Shown: positions 1 to 8,977, counted from the stretch's first letter. The stretch: 32,181 nt of DNA from CAZBQG01 sp964493945 (GCA_964493945.1 CAZBQG010000015.1:1-32181), one strand, 5' to 3'. The notes: a model not told the origin generated them from the sequence alone. Translations and numbers: made by a program.

Positions 1-104
1 AACTCGCGTCACTGCGAATATGGCTTAGATTTAATGAGTCGGTGACCTAGATCAACTCTAAGAAATCGGCCCGAAACATCCACTTAAAAAAATGGTTATT
101 CCCT

Positions 105-1835
105 TTGCCTAACAGCTTGCATCTACGATCCGATTTGAAGCTGGCTTTGTCGGCCCTGATAGTGGGCCTGGGTATTTTTTACCTTGGATATGGCCCTGTC
201 CCTGGATGTGGTCGGTGGCGTGCCCTATGTGGCAATGGTGCTGATCGGTATCTGGTTTCCCCAGAAGTGGCATATCTTTGCCCTGGCCGTCATCGGCTCG
301 TTTCTGACCTTATTGGGCTATTTTCTCTCGCCCAGCGGGGACATTGCCTGGGTGGTTCTGACCAACCGGGGGATGGCTTTATTCGCCATTTGGATCACGG
401 CCCTGCTTATTGCCAATTACAAACAAAAACTGGCCATTTCCCAATACATAAGGTCGCGCGCGGTGAGGGAATATCAGCGGGTTCTGACCCTGGTCCTGAT
501 TCTGGCCGCGGCAGCCGTGATTATTGCCGCATCCTCCATTGGAATCCTTTACGAAACCGCCTGCAAGCAACAACTCCTGCACCTCACTGAAGTGGCCCAG
601 ACCCAGGGCCGCATGATGGAAGCCATGGCCCGTCACGAACAGCAGGAAGACGAACATGAAAATAATTTGGAAAGCGCCCTGATCGAAACGCTGGCCCAGA
701 TAAAGGATGCCCATAATAGATATTCCGGGCTAGGGCAAAGCGAAGTTGTCCTTGCCCGCCGGGAAGGCAATCAGATAAGCTTTCTCCTCAGCCATAGCCA
801 TGGCAGGTTGGGCGAGCCAGAACCGGTGCCCATCAATTCGCTCAAAGCCGAGCCCATGCGCCGGGCGCTAAGCGGGCGTTCGGGCACCATGGAAGGGCTG
901 GATTACCGGGGTGCTATCGTTCTCGCGACCTATGAGCCAGTGGTTATTTTCAAAAATGTAGGCGTGATCGCCAAAATCGATATGTCGGAAATCCGCCGGC
1001 CATTTATCCAGGCTGGAATTCTGGCCACCATCATCGCCGCCATCGTCACCGGCCTGGGGACGGCGCTCTTTTTGTTCGTCAGCAACCCCATGATCCGGTA
1101 ATTGCTGGCGGCCAAGGAACAGGCGGAAATTTCGGACCGCTCCAAAAGCGATTTCCTGGCCAACATGTCCCATGAATTGCGCACCCCCCTGAACGCCATC
1201 CTGGGATTTTCAGAAACTCTGGGCGGCGAAATGCTGGGGAAAATGAACAACGCCAAATATGCGGAATATGCCAAGGACATCAATAAATCAGGTGCACATC
1301 TTCTCAACATCATCCACGATATTCTGGATATTTCCAAGATAGGGACGGGCGAACAGACCCTGGATGAGAAAGAGGTGGATCTGGCCAGACCATCAACTCC
1401 TCCCTGGCCATGCTGGATTAGCACAGGCGCGAGGCCTCCGTCGAATTATCCGTTGAAACCCAGGACGGCCTGCCCCCGCTTCTGGCTGATCCCACCCGCA
1501 TCAAACAGATCATTCTCAATCTGGCGGGGAACGCCATCAAATTCACGCCTGAAGGGGGCCGGGTCAGCGTTTCCGCCAATTTGGGTGAAGACAAAGGGGT
1601 GGTACTCCGGGTAGCGGATACGGGCATCGGGATTGCCGGGGAAAATCTGGACAAGGTGCTCCAACCCTTCGTTCAGGTGGAAAGCGTCATGTCCCGGGAT
1701 AATGAAGGCGCGGGGCTGGGTCTGCCGCTGGCCAATTCCTTCATGGAACTGCATGGCGGCACCTTGTTGATCGAAAGCGAAGTGGAAAAAGGAACGGCCG
1801 TGACCTGCTGCTTCCCACCCGAACGCACGATCTAA
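105..1835 (+). pseudogene. Broken membrane sensor histidine kinase
   Basis: The pieces of one histidine kinase can be read across three reading-frame segments. An N-terminal hydrophobic stretch begins at a TTG near 105. Around 184-188 an extra base shifts the frame, after which a multi-membrane-segment region, an extracytoplasmic-looking stretch and a second membrane helix (about 1009-1083) follow. A TAA at 1099-1101 interrupts the frame just before the dimerisation domain, whose H-box (SHELRTPLNAILG) lies at about 1168-1206. A one-base loss near 1387-1391 moves the reading to another frame, which has a TAG at 1419-1421. That frame then carries the N box (NLAGNAIKF) and the G boxes (DTGIGI, GAGLGL) to the stop at 1833-1835. 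No response regulator is adjacent. Its stop overlaps the stop of the convergent FAD oxidoreductase gene. Four independent lesions argue for decay; sequencing error is the alternative. Confidence 0.85.
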
Positions 1836-3481
1836 AGCCCTTTCCAGCCAAACGCCGGAGTCTGGTCCTGCCATTTGGCGGTATGGGCCTTGCCGTTATG
1901 CAGGGGATCTGTCAACGGGCAATCCACCCGGCGGTGCAGATCCCGGCTTTCCGTCCTGTCCAGCGCCGATTGGATAAGCAGCTCGCCCATGTCGTAGAGG
2001 TTCAGCACCTCCAGGCAGCGCGCCACCTCCAATGGGTTCTCCGCGCCCAGCCCGTCTTTCAATTTGGCTTTCAGGCGCCCCAAATGGCCGAGCCCGGCCT
2101 CCAGCATGTGGCCGGAGCGGACCAGCCCGGCATAATCGCGCATGGTCTGCTGCAGGGCCATATTGGCATCCTGCCAGGTGTGGCCCCGCCGCCCGTCAGC
2201 GAAGCCGCCAATCAAATGCCCCAGATCATCGATCCTGGCCTGATCCTTGGAGCTATCCGGGCTGTCATTATCCTTGGCATAACGGGCCGCGTTTTCGCCG
2301 GCGATCCAGCCGAAAATGGAGGCCGCCGATATGCCGTTACCCCATTCATCGCCCGCCGAATAAAGACCCGGCACCAATGTCTCGGCCTTCTCGTTACGGT
2401 AAATGCCGCCGACGGCGATCAGGCTATAGGTGGCGAATTCAACGGCGTTTTGCTGCAAATCCACCCCTTCGGCCCGAAAATGATCGACCACCGCCTGATT
2501 GCCCTCATTACCGAGAGAGGTTTGCAGAAAATCCAAATCTTCGTCCGATATCCCCCGGCAATCCATATAGACCGGGCCTTTGGCGCCTTCAAAAATGCGC
2601 CCGAACAGCTCCTTGTCCACCTCCGGCGTCTTATCGCCATGCAGGCGGTTGGGCTCGGTCACATAGGGCCCGATGGGATTGTCGGCGGGATCGCGGTAGA
2701 CGCCGATCCAGGAGCCCTGCCCCTGGCGGGCGAAATTGCGCAAGCCCACATGGCGGTACAGCATTTCCATATTGGTGAGTTCGGCTCCCAACCGGTAGGC
2801 CATGGCCCGCCCGTCCCCGGTCAGGGTGATGGGCAGGGTGTCGTTGTTCATCATGGCCGGCGTGACGCCTGGAAAAAGGCGGCGCATTTCCCCCGTGCCG
2901 ACGAAAACGGCCTTGGCCTGAAAACATGCCAGCCTGTCTTCCCGGGTCATGACCCCGACGGCCCCGCCGACGCCGTCCGGCCCGCCTAGCAGATCGAAAA
3001 TCATGCAGCGGTTGACGATCCGCACCCCACGTTTTTTGGCCTCACGAGTGAGAATTTTTTTCTGATACTTGCCCCAATATTTGAGCCGGGCGCGGAGCCC
3101 CCCCGGAAAAGCGTGCCCGGCGAACAGATATTCGCCGTCATGGGACATGGGAATGCCCCATTCGTCCCAGCGCTTGACCATACCAAATGAATCTTCCAGC
3201 CAGACCTTGGCATGGTTGGTCCCCACCAGATTGGCGATGCCACCCCCCTTGCCGGTGCGCAATTCGGCCAGATAGGCATCCAGGTCATCGCCATGGGCTT
3301 CAGGGATCCAACACAAAAAATGATCATTGCCGGCACTTCCCGCGCCACTGGTCAGGGTGTTGCCCTTATCGGACAGAACCACATTGGCGCCCATTTCGGC
3401 GGCCCGGATGCCGGCCATCAGCCCGGCGATACCGCCGCCAACGATCAAGACATCGGCGCTGAAATCCTCAATATCCATCAT
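1832..3481 (-). CDS. FAD-dependent oxidoreductase, fumarate reductase/AprA-like flavoprotein
   Basis: This 549-residue protein starts with a Rossmann FAD-binding motif (VGGGIAGLMAG, about residues 14-24). It keeps the layout of the fumarate reductase/succinate dehydrogenase/adenylylsulfate reductase flavoprotein superfamily: a central capping domain, a late FAD-contact segment (PGLYSAGDEWGNGISAASIFG, about residues 395-415) and a helical C-terminal domain. The substrate cannot be read from the sequence. Its start codon overlaps the stop of the upstream Rieske gene by four bases (ATGA), so the two are translationally coupled. The Rieske protein may pass electrons to or from this flavoprotein. 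No membrane anchor or signal peptide is visible, so it is probably cytoplasmic. It is the last gene of a three-gene operon led by an amidohydrolase. It could act as an enoate reductase or dehydrogenase on an aromatic or alicyclic acid, but that is inference. Confidence 0.85.
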   Translation of the reverse strand: MMDIEDFSADVLIVGGGIAGLMAGIRAAEMGANVVLSDKGNTLTSGAGSAGNDHFLCWIPEAHGDDLDAYLAELRTGKGGGIANLVGTNHAKVWLEDSFGMVKRWDEWGIPMSHDGEYLFAGHAFPGGLRARLKYWGKYQKKILTREAKKRGVRIVNRCMIFDLLGGPDGVGGAVGVMTREDRLACFQAKAVFVGTGEMRRLFPGVTPAMMNNDTLPITLTGDGRAMAYRLGAELTNMEMLYRHVGLRNFARQGQGSWIGVYRDPADNPIGPYVTEPNRLHGDKTPEVDKELFGRIFEGAKGPVYMDCRGISDEDLDFLQTSLGNEGNQAVVDHFRAEGVDLQQNAVEFATYSLIAVGGIYRNEKAETLVPGLYSAGDEWGNGISAASIFGWIAGENAARYAKDNDSPDSSKDQARIDDLGHLIGGFADGRRGHTWQDANMALQQTMRDYAGLVRSGHMLEAGLGHLGRLKAKLKDGLGAENPLEVARCLEVLNLYDMGELLIQSALDRTESRDLHRRVDCPLTDPLHNGKAHTAKWQDQTPAFGWKGL

Positions 3482-3798
3482 GCCTCATCCTCCAGCCGGA
3501 CAAACACATCGCCATCCCTGATTTCCACCGGGAAATTGGCCACCCGGCTTTTGGGATTGCCGACGCAACCGCCACTCTCCAAATCGTAGGCAATATAGTG
3601 CCAGCGGCAAAGGATGTTTTTGTCCTTCTTGTCCAAAATCCCATCATGCAAAGCCGCCCCGTTATGGGGACAGATATTCTCGACGCAGAAGACTTCATCA
3701 CCGATGCGGAAGAGGGCCAGCTTCATCCCGCCGGCGCTGAAGGGTCTGCCCCCGCCATCGGCCAAATCCTCAATGGCGCATAGCTGATGTTCGGCCAT
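3478..3798 (-). CDS. Rieske [2Fe-2S] ferredoxin, NirD-like
   Basis: This small soluble Rieske protein carries an electron-transfer [2Fe-2S] cluster held by two Cys and two His. From the chosen start the ligands are C43 and H45 (CPHNG) and C64 and H67 (CRWH), separated by 18 residues, and followed by the usual YDLESG segment. The start at 3798 gives 106 residues and begins MAEHQLC, as NirD-type and dioxygenase-type ferredoxins usually do. It lies one base after the amidohydrolase stop and has a GGTGG upstream. A longer frame from an ATG at 3831 would overlap the amidohydrolase by 32 bases and adds eleven residues with no family match; it does have a GGAG, so it is not excluded. The most likely partner is the flavoprotein encoded immediately downstream. 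No terminal oxygenase is in the window. Confidence 0.9.
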   Translation of the reverse strand: MAEHQLCAIEDLADGGGRPFSAGGMKLALFRIGDEVFCVENICPHNGAALHDGILDKKDKNILCRWHYIAYDLESGGCVGNPKSRVANFPVEIRDGDVFVRLEDEA

Positions 3799-3799
3799 T

Positions 3800-4753
3800 T
3801 CAGCCACCCGCGCCAAACAGACGGTCTGCATTGTCCAGCTCCATCATGCGCCTGGCCGCCGGATCGAAGCCGTCATGATCGTCGGTGCCCCCTGTCTGAT
3901 CCAGGACCACCTGATCACCCACATAGGGATAATCGGTGCCGAACAGGATCTGGGACGGCCCGGCCAGAGCTTGCAGCGCATTCAGTGGGGCGCTGTCGCC
4001 GATGATCGCCGTATCGTAATAAAGCCGCCGCAAATAAGCCGCCGAGCCTTCCGGAAAATTGTCCCTGAATTTGGGCAGTCGGTCGAACAGAGCAAGGCGG
4101 TTGGCGAGAAACGGCAAAGTTCCCCCGCCATGGGGCAGGATAAATCTAAGATCCGGGTGACGTTCCAGAAGCCCGGTATAGATCATATTGGTCACGGTGC
4201 GGGTCGTATCGAAGGGATATTCGATGATGGAGTCGGGCACTTCCATATCCTTGGCCTCGGTGGCCGGCAGATAGGTGGGATGAATAAAAATGGGCCGCTT
4301 GCGCCGGTTCAGCTCCTCATAGACCGGCTCGAACTCCGCATTCCCCTGATACTGCCCGCCCACCTGGGTCATCAGCCCGATGCCGTTCAGCTTCAACTCA
4401 TCCAAGGCATGTTCAATTTCAGCCAATGCCCCATCGATATCGGGCAGCGGCAACACACAAAAAGCCCCGAACCGGTCAGGATGGGCGGCCTTCAGCTCCG
4501 CCATATATTCATTGCAGCGCCGCCCCAGCTCACACGCCTTGGCCTTGTCGCCGAAATAGATACCGGGCGCGGAAAAGGACAAATAGGCCTTGCCCACCCC
4601 AGCCTTGTCCATCAGCGCCAACGAAATTTCCGGCGACCAGTCGGGATAGGGCCGATAGCTGGTAGCGGTATATCCCCCCTCGGCCACGGCTTCCTTGAAG
4701 AATTCGGGGATCACATGATGATGCACATCTATCTTGTCGGTTGCGTTGGGCAT
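3800..4753 (-). CDS. Amidohydrolase 2 (ACMSD family), probable aromatic acid decarboxylase
   Basis: This 317-residue TIM-barrel metalloprotein belongs to the ACMSD/gamma-resorcylate decarboxylase branch of the amidohydrolase superfamily, which removes carboxylate from aromatic or related acids without oxygen, or hydrolyses C-C bonds. The metal-site pattern is visible: H11 and H13 in the first strand (VHHHV), H158 (FIHPTY), H208 (LPHGGG) and D274 (GTDYPY). The length is typical. It leads the operon amidohydrolase-Rieske-FAD oxidoreductase, with an AGGA about nine bases upstream of the ATG. Association with redox partners suggests work on a hydroxylated or reduced ring acid. A second family member sits at 24498-25493; the two are clearly different in sequence and so probably act on different substrates. 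The exact reaction is not determined. Confidence 0.85.
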   Translation of the reverse strand: MPNATDKIDVHHHVIPEFFKEAVAEGGYTATSYRPYPDWSPEISLALMDKAGVGKAYLSFSAPGIYFGDKAKACELGRRCNEYMAELKAAHPDRFGAFCVLPLPDIDGALAEIEHALDELKLNGIGLMTQVGGQYQGNAEFEPVYEELNRRKRPIFIHPTYLPATEAKDMEVPDSIIEYPFDTTRTVTNMIYTGLLERHPDLRFILPHGGGTLPFLANRLALFDRLPKFRDNFPEGSAAYLRRLYYDTAIIGDSAPLNALQALAGPSQILFGTDYPYVGDQVVLDQTGGTDDHDGFDPAARRMMELDNADRLFGAGG

Positions 4754-4870
4754 GGGCGCGGGTCCTGTTCAGGTTAAGGTCCGGAGCTGTTGGGACCATC
4801 CTAGCCCTGCGGGGGGAGAAAGAAAAATGAAGAAAAGAAGAGCTTGCTTGCCATGGCCGGGGTGAGCCCA

Positions 4871-5164
4871 TTACTCCGCCGAGCTCTCCTGTTCCCCCAC
4901 ATATTCCCGCAGCGCCCGATTAATTTCAGTTTGATATCCACGGCCGCCGGGGGCGTGTCTCTTGAACCAATCGACCAGATCGGCGTCGAGGCGCAATGTG
5001 AGTTGCTGCTTTACCGGCCGATAGAGCACACCTCGCTTGGCTCCCGACCAATCATGGACCTGGGGGATGTCGCTGGTATCGATCTGACCATCAGGTAGTG
5101 CCTCAAGCGCCTTAAGTTCGGCTTTTTGTTTTTTGGTCAGCAATTTAGAAGTCCCCTTCTTCAT
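4871..5164 (-). CDS. brnA: BrnA-family antitoxin
   Basis: This is the antitoxin of a type II pair: it neutralises the BrnT ribonuclease and normally represses its own operon. The chosen start gives 97 residues. The N-terminal half is Lys-rich and carries the BrnA signature region (DIPQVHDWSGAKRGVLYRP, residues 32-50), and the C-terminal part looks like a ribbon-helix-helix DNA-binding domain (QLTLRLDADLVDWFK, then GYQTEINRALREYV). Start choice: the ATG at 5164 has GGA six bases upstream and overlaps the end of brnT by 20 bases. ATGs at 5179 or 5215 would add residues that do not look like the family. The toxin-first order with overlap is normal for brnTA. No transcription terminator is visible after the stop. 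Confidence 0.85.
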   Translation of the reverse strand: MKKGTSKLLTKKQKAELKALEALPDGQIDTSDIPQVHDWSGAKRGVLYRPVKQQLTLRLDADLVDWFKRHAPGGRGYQTEINRALREYVGEQESSAE

Positions 5165-5435
5165 AGGCTTTCCTTTCATGTGCCGTTGCCTTTCGGGCGG
5201 TAATGATGCGCCCAATTTCGCCTCCCGATTCGTGGTCCAACTCTGGCCAGGTATGGACCACGATTACGACCACCTTGCCGATCATACCTATGGTTTGCCA
5301 TCGTTGTTCACCCGCGTACGGGTCCAGGCGTGACGCGGCAAGCGGATCATCGAATACAAGCTGCGCCGTCTCAAAGCCCAGACCGTGATCCCGCTTATTG
5401 GTAAGGCTCTTGTTGACGTCCCATTTCCAGCGCAA
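5145..5435 (-). CDS. brnT: BrnT-family toxin (ribonuclease)
   Basis: This 96-residue protein matches the BrnT pattern from its first residues: WDVNKSLTNKRDHGLGFETAQLVFDDP, in outline W-D-x-x-K-x-x-x-N, then KHG-like RDHG, then VFDDP. It ends with the conserved RIITARKATAHERKAYEEG segment. BrnT proteins are RelE-fold ribonucleases that stop translation and are inhibited by BrnA. The start is a TTG at 5435; there is no in-frame ATG near it. A weak start on the toxin could help keep it scarce relative to the antitoxin, but that is inference. It is the first gene of a two-gene operon whose promoter and dyad lie at 5468-5503, and it appears intact. Confidence 0.88.
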   Translation of the reverse strand: MRWKWDVNKSLTNKRDHGLGFETAQLVFDDPLAASRLDPYAGEQRWQTIGMIGKVVVIVVHTWPELDHESGGEIGRIITARKATAHERKAYEEGDF

Positions 5436-5467
5436 TAGTCCGGGTCCGCGTAATTACATATTTGTCA

Positions 5468-5481
5468 CTACATAACTGTAG
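5468..5481. promoter_or_regulatory. Inverted repeat over the brnTA -10 box, candidate BrnA operator
   Basis: CTACA (5468-5472) and TGTAG (5477-5481) form a perfect five-base inverted repeat around TAAC and cover the -10 hexamer. A further copy of TACATA occurs at 5455-5460, 14 bases from the one at 5469-5474. BrnA-type antitoxins autorepress by binding such sites; that it does so here is inferred from position. Confidence 0.55.
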
Positions 5482-5503
5482 CTATACTTCTTCACCCTGT
5501 CAA
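5475..5503 (-). promoter_or_regulatory. Sigma70-like promoter of brnTA
   Basis: On the minus strand a perfect -35 hexamer TTGACA (5503-5498) is followed after exactly 17 bases by TACAGT (5480-5475), four of six matches to TATAAT. It points toward brnT, whose TTG start is 40 bases past the -10. The -35 box lies inside the last codons of the upstream iorAB gene. Confidence 0.7.
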
Positions 5504-8500
5504 CTTATCCCGTTCCAGCGAGGCGCTCCCCGCCTCCGCCTCCCGCCAACGCACGATTAACTCCTTCCGCGCCGCGTCCGCCTCCTCCATACTCCGTCGC
5601 TTCACATGCCCAAACCCCCGGATGCCCAAAGGCAGACGCGCCAGCTCCAGCGCCGCCTCATAATTCCCCGGCGTCAACCCGCCCGCCAGCTCGTCAATCA
5701 GCACCTCGAATTCCGCCAGGATATTCCGCTCAGCCCGGCGTTCGGTCTGATAGCCGAACGGATCGAGGAGCGTTCCCCGCAAAGACTTGAGCCGGGCCAG
5801 CAGCTTCAGCATCGGCTCCACCCAGGCGCCCAGCTCTATTTTTTGGCGGTCTCCGGTTAGCGGGTCGCGGCGGGAGATCAGAGGGGGCGAGAGGTGGTAA
5901 CGGAGACGATAAGCGCCGCTGAACTGTTGGGCCAGCCGGGTGCGAAACTGGCCATCCGTATAGAGTCTCGCCACTTCATATTCGTCCTTGCAGGCCATCA
6001 GCTTGTAGAGTGAGGCGGCGGCGGCCAGGGTCAGCTCCTGGCTGGCTGGGTTGAGCCGGGCTTCGGCCTCACGCAAAGGGGTCAAGCGGGCCTCGTAGCG
6101 GGCACCATATGCCGCGTTCTGGTATGCCGTTAGATCGGCGGCGCGGGCGGCGATGAATGTGTCCAGGTCCTGGGCCTCTGGGGGCGCCTGGCCATCCCCA
6201 GTGAGTTCGGCCAACTTACCGGGCTCCGCCGCCGCCACCCGACCCCAGGCGAAGGCTCGGAGATTGACGGGGACGGCCACGCCGTTGAGCTCTATGGCCC
6301 GGCGGATGGATTGGGCGCCCAGCGGCAAGAGCCCCGACTGATAGGCATAGCCCATGAGGAAAATGTTGCTGGAGATGCTGTCCCCCAGAAGGCGGCCCGC
6401 CAGGCGCGTGGCATCCACCAGATGAAGCCCGGCCGTGCCCAGGGCTGCTTTGATTACTTCGGGGTATGGGCCGGCGGCAAAGGGAAGATCGGGCTTTTCG
6501 GCGAACAAAGCGAGCGGCACCAGATGGTCGTTGATCACCGCCTTGGTGCGCTCCCCCGACATGCACAGCACCGCTTCCGGCCCCGCCGCCACCACCATAT
6601 CGAAGCCCAACACCAGATCGGCCATGCCCGTGCCGATGCGGGTGCCCAGAACGGCGCCTGGGTCCGCCGCCAGGCGCAAATGGCTGGTCACCGCGCCGTT
6701 TTTCTGGGCCAGACCCGTTTGATCCAGAACCGAACAGCCCTTGCCTTCAAGATGCGCCGCCGTCCCCAACAAGGCGCCCGCCGTGACCACACCCGTGCCG
6801 CCAATGCCCGAGAGCAGGACGTTATAGGTGTGGCCCATTGGGGCGGGTGCGGGATCGGGCAGATGGGCCGCCGGGTCTGATTCGCTTGCCTCCATCGGCT
6901 GAGTCTGGAGCAGGCTGCCGCCTTCGACCGTGACGAAGCTTGGGCAAAACCCTTCCAGGCAGGAAAAATCCTTGTTGCATGAGGATTGATCGATGCGCCG
7001 CTTGCGGCCCAGGGGCGTCTCCAAGGGCCAGAGTGCCACGCAATTGGAAGCCTCGTTACAAGCCCCGCAGCCATCGCAGACATCTTGGTTGATGAACAGG
7101 CGCTCCGCCGGGTCGGGATAAAGGCCCCGTTTGCGCCTTCTGCGTTTTTCGGCGGCGCAGGTCTGGTCATAGATGATGGCCGTCACCCCCGGCTCAGTGC
7201 GGAATTCACACTGCACGGCATCCAGGGCGCGCCGGTGATGGATTTCCATGCCCGGCGCGAAATTTGTGCCTGCCGGGTATTTATCTGGCTCGTCACTGAT
7301 CAGCGCGATGCGCCCCACCCCTTCGGCGGCCAGTTGGCGGGAAATATCCCAGACCTCCAGCCCCCCTTCCACCGGCTGGCCGCCGGTCAGCGCCACCGCA
7401 TCATTGTAAAGAATCTTGTAGGTGATATTGACTCCCGCCGCGATGGCCGCGCGGATGGCCAGCAAGCCCGAATGGAAATAGGTGCCGTCGCCCATGTTTT
7501 GGAAAATATGGGGGATCTTGGAAAAGGGCGCTATGCCGATCCAGGCGCCCCCTTCCCCGCCCATATGGGTGAAAGACCCGGTGGAGCGGTCCATGGCCAT
7601 GGACATGGTATGGCAGCCAATACCCAACAGCGCCATGGAGCCATCGGGCACCTTGGTCGATGAATTATGCGGGCAGCCGGCGCAGAACCACGACCCCCGT
7701 TCGGCGGGCGCGGCGGGCAGGTTGGAGGCATCCGTCCGGGCGGCCAGGGCGGCGGAGGCGGAGGCCAGACAATTTCCGCCGTCCGGTTCCAGAAACCTAT
7801 TGGCGATGATGCGCGCCACTTCGGCCCCGCTGAGCCCGCCGGCTTCGGGCACAAGCGCGCGCCCGGCTTCGTCCAGTTTGCCCACCAGGCGGGGGCGGAT
7901 ATTGTCGGCCAGGCCATATAGCAGCCTGGCCAACTGGTCTTCGATGATGGCGCGCTTTTCCTCCACCACCAGGATTTCATCGAAACCCGCTGCCCAATCC
8001 GTGATGCATTGGGGCTCCAGAGGCCAGGGCATGGCGACCTTAAAAACCGAAATACCTAGATCGCGGTGGGCGTCGTCGTCCAGGCCCAGCTCGTCAAAAG
8101 CCTGGAGCACATCCAGCCAGGCCTTGCCGGCGGCGACGATGCCCAGGCGCTTGGTGGGGGCCGTATGGGTCTCCCGGTCCAGGCGGTTGGCCCGCACATA
8201 GGCCTGGGCCGCCTTCAATTTCACATTTATGAGCCGTGTCTCTTGAGTTTGCATGGCGTCGGGCCAGCGGATATGAACGCCGTCTTCGGGCAAAACGAAA
8301 TCATCGGGTGTGATGATCTGTACGCGGTCCCGGTCGACCGCCACCGAGGCCGATCCTTCGACGATATCGCCGACGCATTTGAAACCGGTGAAGGCGCCGG
8401 AATAGCGCGACATGGCGAAACCGTGCAGCCCAAGATCAAGAAATTCTTGGACCGATGCAGGATAAAAAATAGGGATCATGGCGGCGATCAGGGCCTGTTC

Positions 8501-8971
8501 GGACTGGTGCGCCGTGGTTGACGACTTGGCCAGATGATCATCGCCGGTCATCACCAGGACCCCGCCATGGGGCGATGTGCCGGCCAGATTGCCGTGCTTC
8601 AGCGGATCGCCACTGCGGTCCACACCCGGCCCCTTGCCGTACCAGATGGCGAAGACCCCGTCATATTTGGCCGGGCCGAACAACGCCGCCTGTTGGGTCC
8701 CCCAGCAGGCCGTGGCCGCCATGTCTTCATTGACGCCTGAATTGAATTTGATGTGATGGCGGTCCAGATATTTCTGGGCGCTCCAGAGGGCTTCGTCATA
8801 GCCGCCCAAGGGCGATCCCCGGTATCCGGAAATATAGCCAGCGGTATGGCGCCCAGCCGCCTGATCGCGTTGGCGCTGCATCAAAGGCAGGCGGGCCAGG
8901 GCCTGCACCCCGCTGACAAAGACGCGGCCTTGGGTTGCGGCGTATTTGGTTTCTAGCGTCAGATCCACCAC
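5492..8971 (-). CDS. iorAB: Fused indolepyruvate:ferredoxin oxidoreductase (IorAB)
   Basis: This single 1159-residue protein combines the alpha and beta subunits of indolepyruvate ferredoxin oxidoreductase, which oxidatively decarboxylates aryl-pyruvates to aryl-acetyl-CoA using thiamine diphosphate and reducing ferredoxin. In order there is a pyruvate-oxidoreductase-like N-terminal domain (ISGYRGSPLGGYD), a thiamine diphosphate domain with GDGTYFHSG near residue 495 and a YND about 20 residues later, an iron-sulfur region with CDGCGAC near 630 and a second Cys group near 668, and the IorB domain beginning near 720 (GIGGTGVVTAG). The length matches the fused proteobacterial form. The start is GTG at 8971 with GGGAGG nine bases upstream. 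It is divergent from the first ubiD gene across 66 bases, so the two may share control. In this setting it probably serves catabolism of an aromatic keto acid; housekeeping aromatic amino-acid turnover is the alternative. Confidence 0.93.
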   Translation of the reverse strand: MVDLTLETKYAATQGRVFVSGVQALARLPLMQRQRDQAAGRHTAGYISGYRGSPLGGYDEALWSAQKYLDRHHIKFNSGVNEDMAATACWGTQQAALFGPAKYDGVFAIWYGKGPGVDRSGDPLKHGNLAGTSPHGGVLVMTGDDHLAKSSTTAHQSEQALIAAMIPIFYPASVQEFLDLGLHGFAMSRYSGAFTGFKCVGDIVEGSASVAVDRDRVQIITPDDFVLPEDGVHIRWPDAMQTQETRLINVKLKAAQAYVRANRLDRETHTAPTKRLGIVAAGKAWLDVLQAFDELGLDDDAHRDLGISVFKVAMPWPLEPQCITDWAAGFDEILVVEEKRAIIEDQLARLLYGLADNIRPRLVGKLDEAGRALVPEAGGLSGAEVARIIANRFLEPDGGNCLASASAALAARTDASNLPAAPAERGSWFCAGCPHNSSTKVPDGSMALLGIGCHTMSMAMDRSTGSFTHMGGEGGAWIGIAPFSKIPHIFQNMGDGTYFHSGLLAIRAAIAAGVNITYKILYNDAVALTGGQPVEGGLEVWDISRQLAAEGVGRIALISDEPDKYPAGTNFAPGMEIHHRRALDAVQCEFRTEPGVTAIIYDQTCAAEKRRRRKRGLYPDPAERLFINQDVCDGCGACNEASNCVALWPLETPLGRKRRIDQSSCNKDFSCLEGFCPSFVTVEGGSLLQTQPMEASESDPAAHLPDPAPAPMGHTYNVLLSGIGGTGVVTAGALLGTAAHLEGKGCSVLDQTGLAQKNGAVTSHLRLAADPGAVLGTRIGTGMADLVLGFDMVVAAGPEAVLCMSGERTKAVINDHLVPLALFAEKPDLPFAAGPYPEVIKAALGTAGLHLVDATRLAGRLLGDSISSNIFLMGYAYQSGLLPLGAQSIRRAIELNGVAVPVNLRAFAWGRVAAAEPGKLAELTGDGQAPPEAQDLDTFIAARAADLTAYQNAAYGARYEARLTPLREAEARLNPASQELTLAAAASLYKLMACKDEYEVARLYTDGQFRTRLAQQFSGAYRLRYHLSPPLISRRDPLTGDRQKIELGAWVEPMLKLLARLKSLRGTLLDPFGYQTERRAERNILAEFEVLIDELAGGLTPGNYEAALELARLPLGIRGFGHVKRRSMEEADAARKELIVRWREAEAGSASLERDKLTG

Positions 8972-8977
8972 GTTTCA

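Noticed and set aside
1099..1421. Programmed stop read-through or frameshifting in the histidine kinase
   Set aside because: There are four lesions of different kinds and no slippery heptamer or stem-loop was seen at the frameshift sites, so decay is simpler.
1883..2989. A 368-codon frame antisense to the FAD oxidoreductase
   Set aside because: No recognisable domain; the opposite strand encodes a complete flavoprotein across the same bases.
4778..4797. GGTCC/GGACC inverted repeat upstream of the amidohydrolase, considered as a terminator for brnA
   Set aside because: Only five pairs, a ten-base loop and no T-run on the minus strand.
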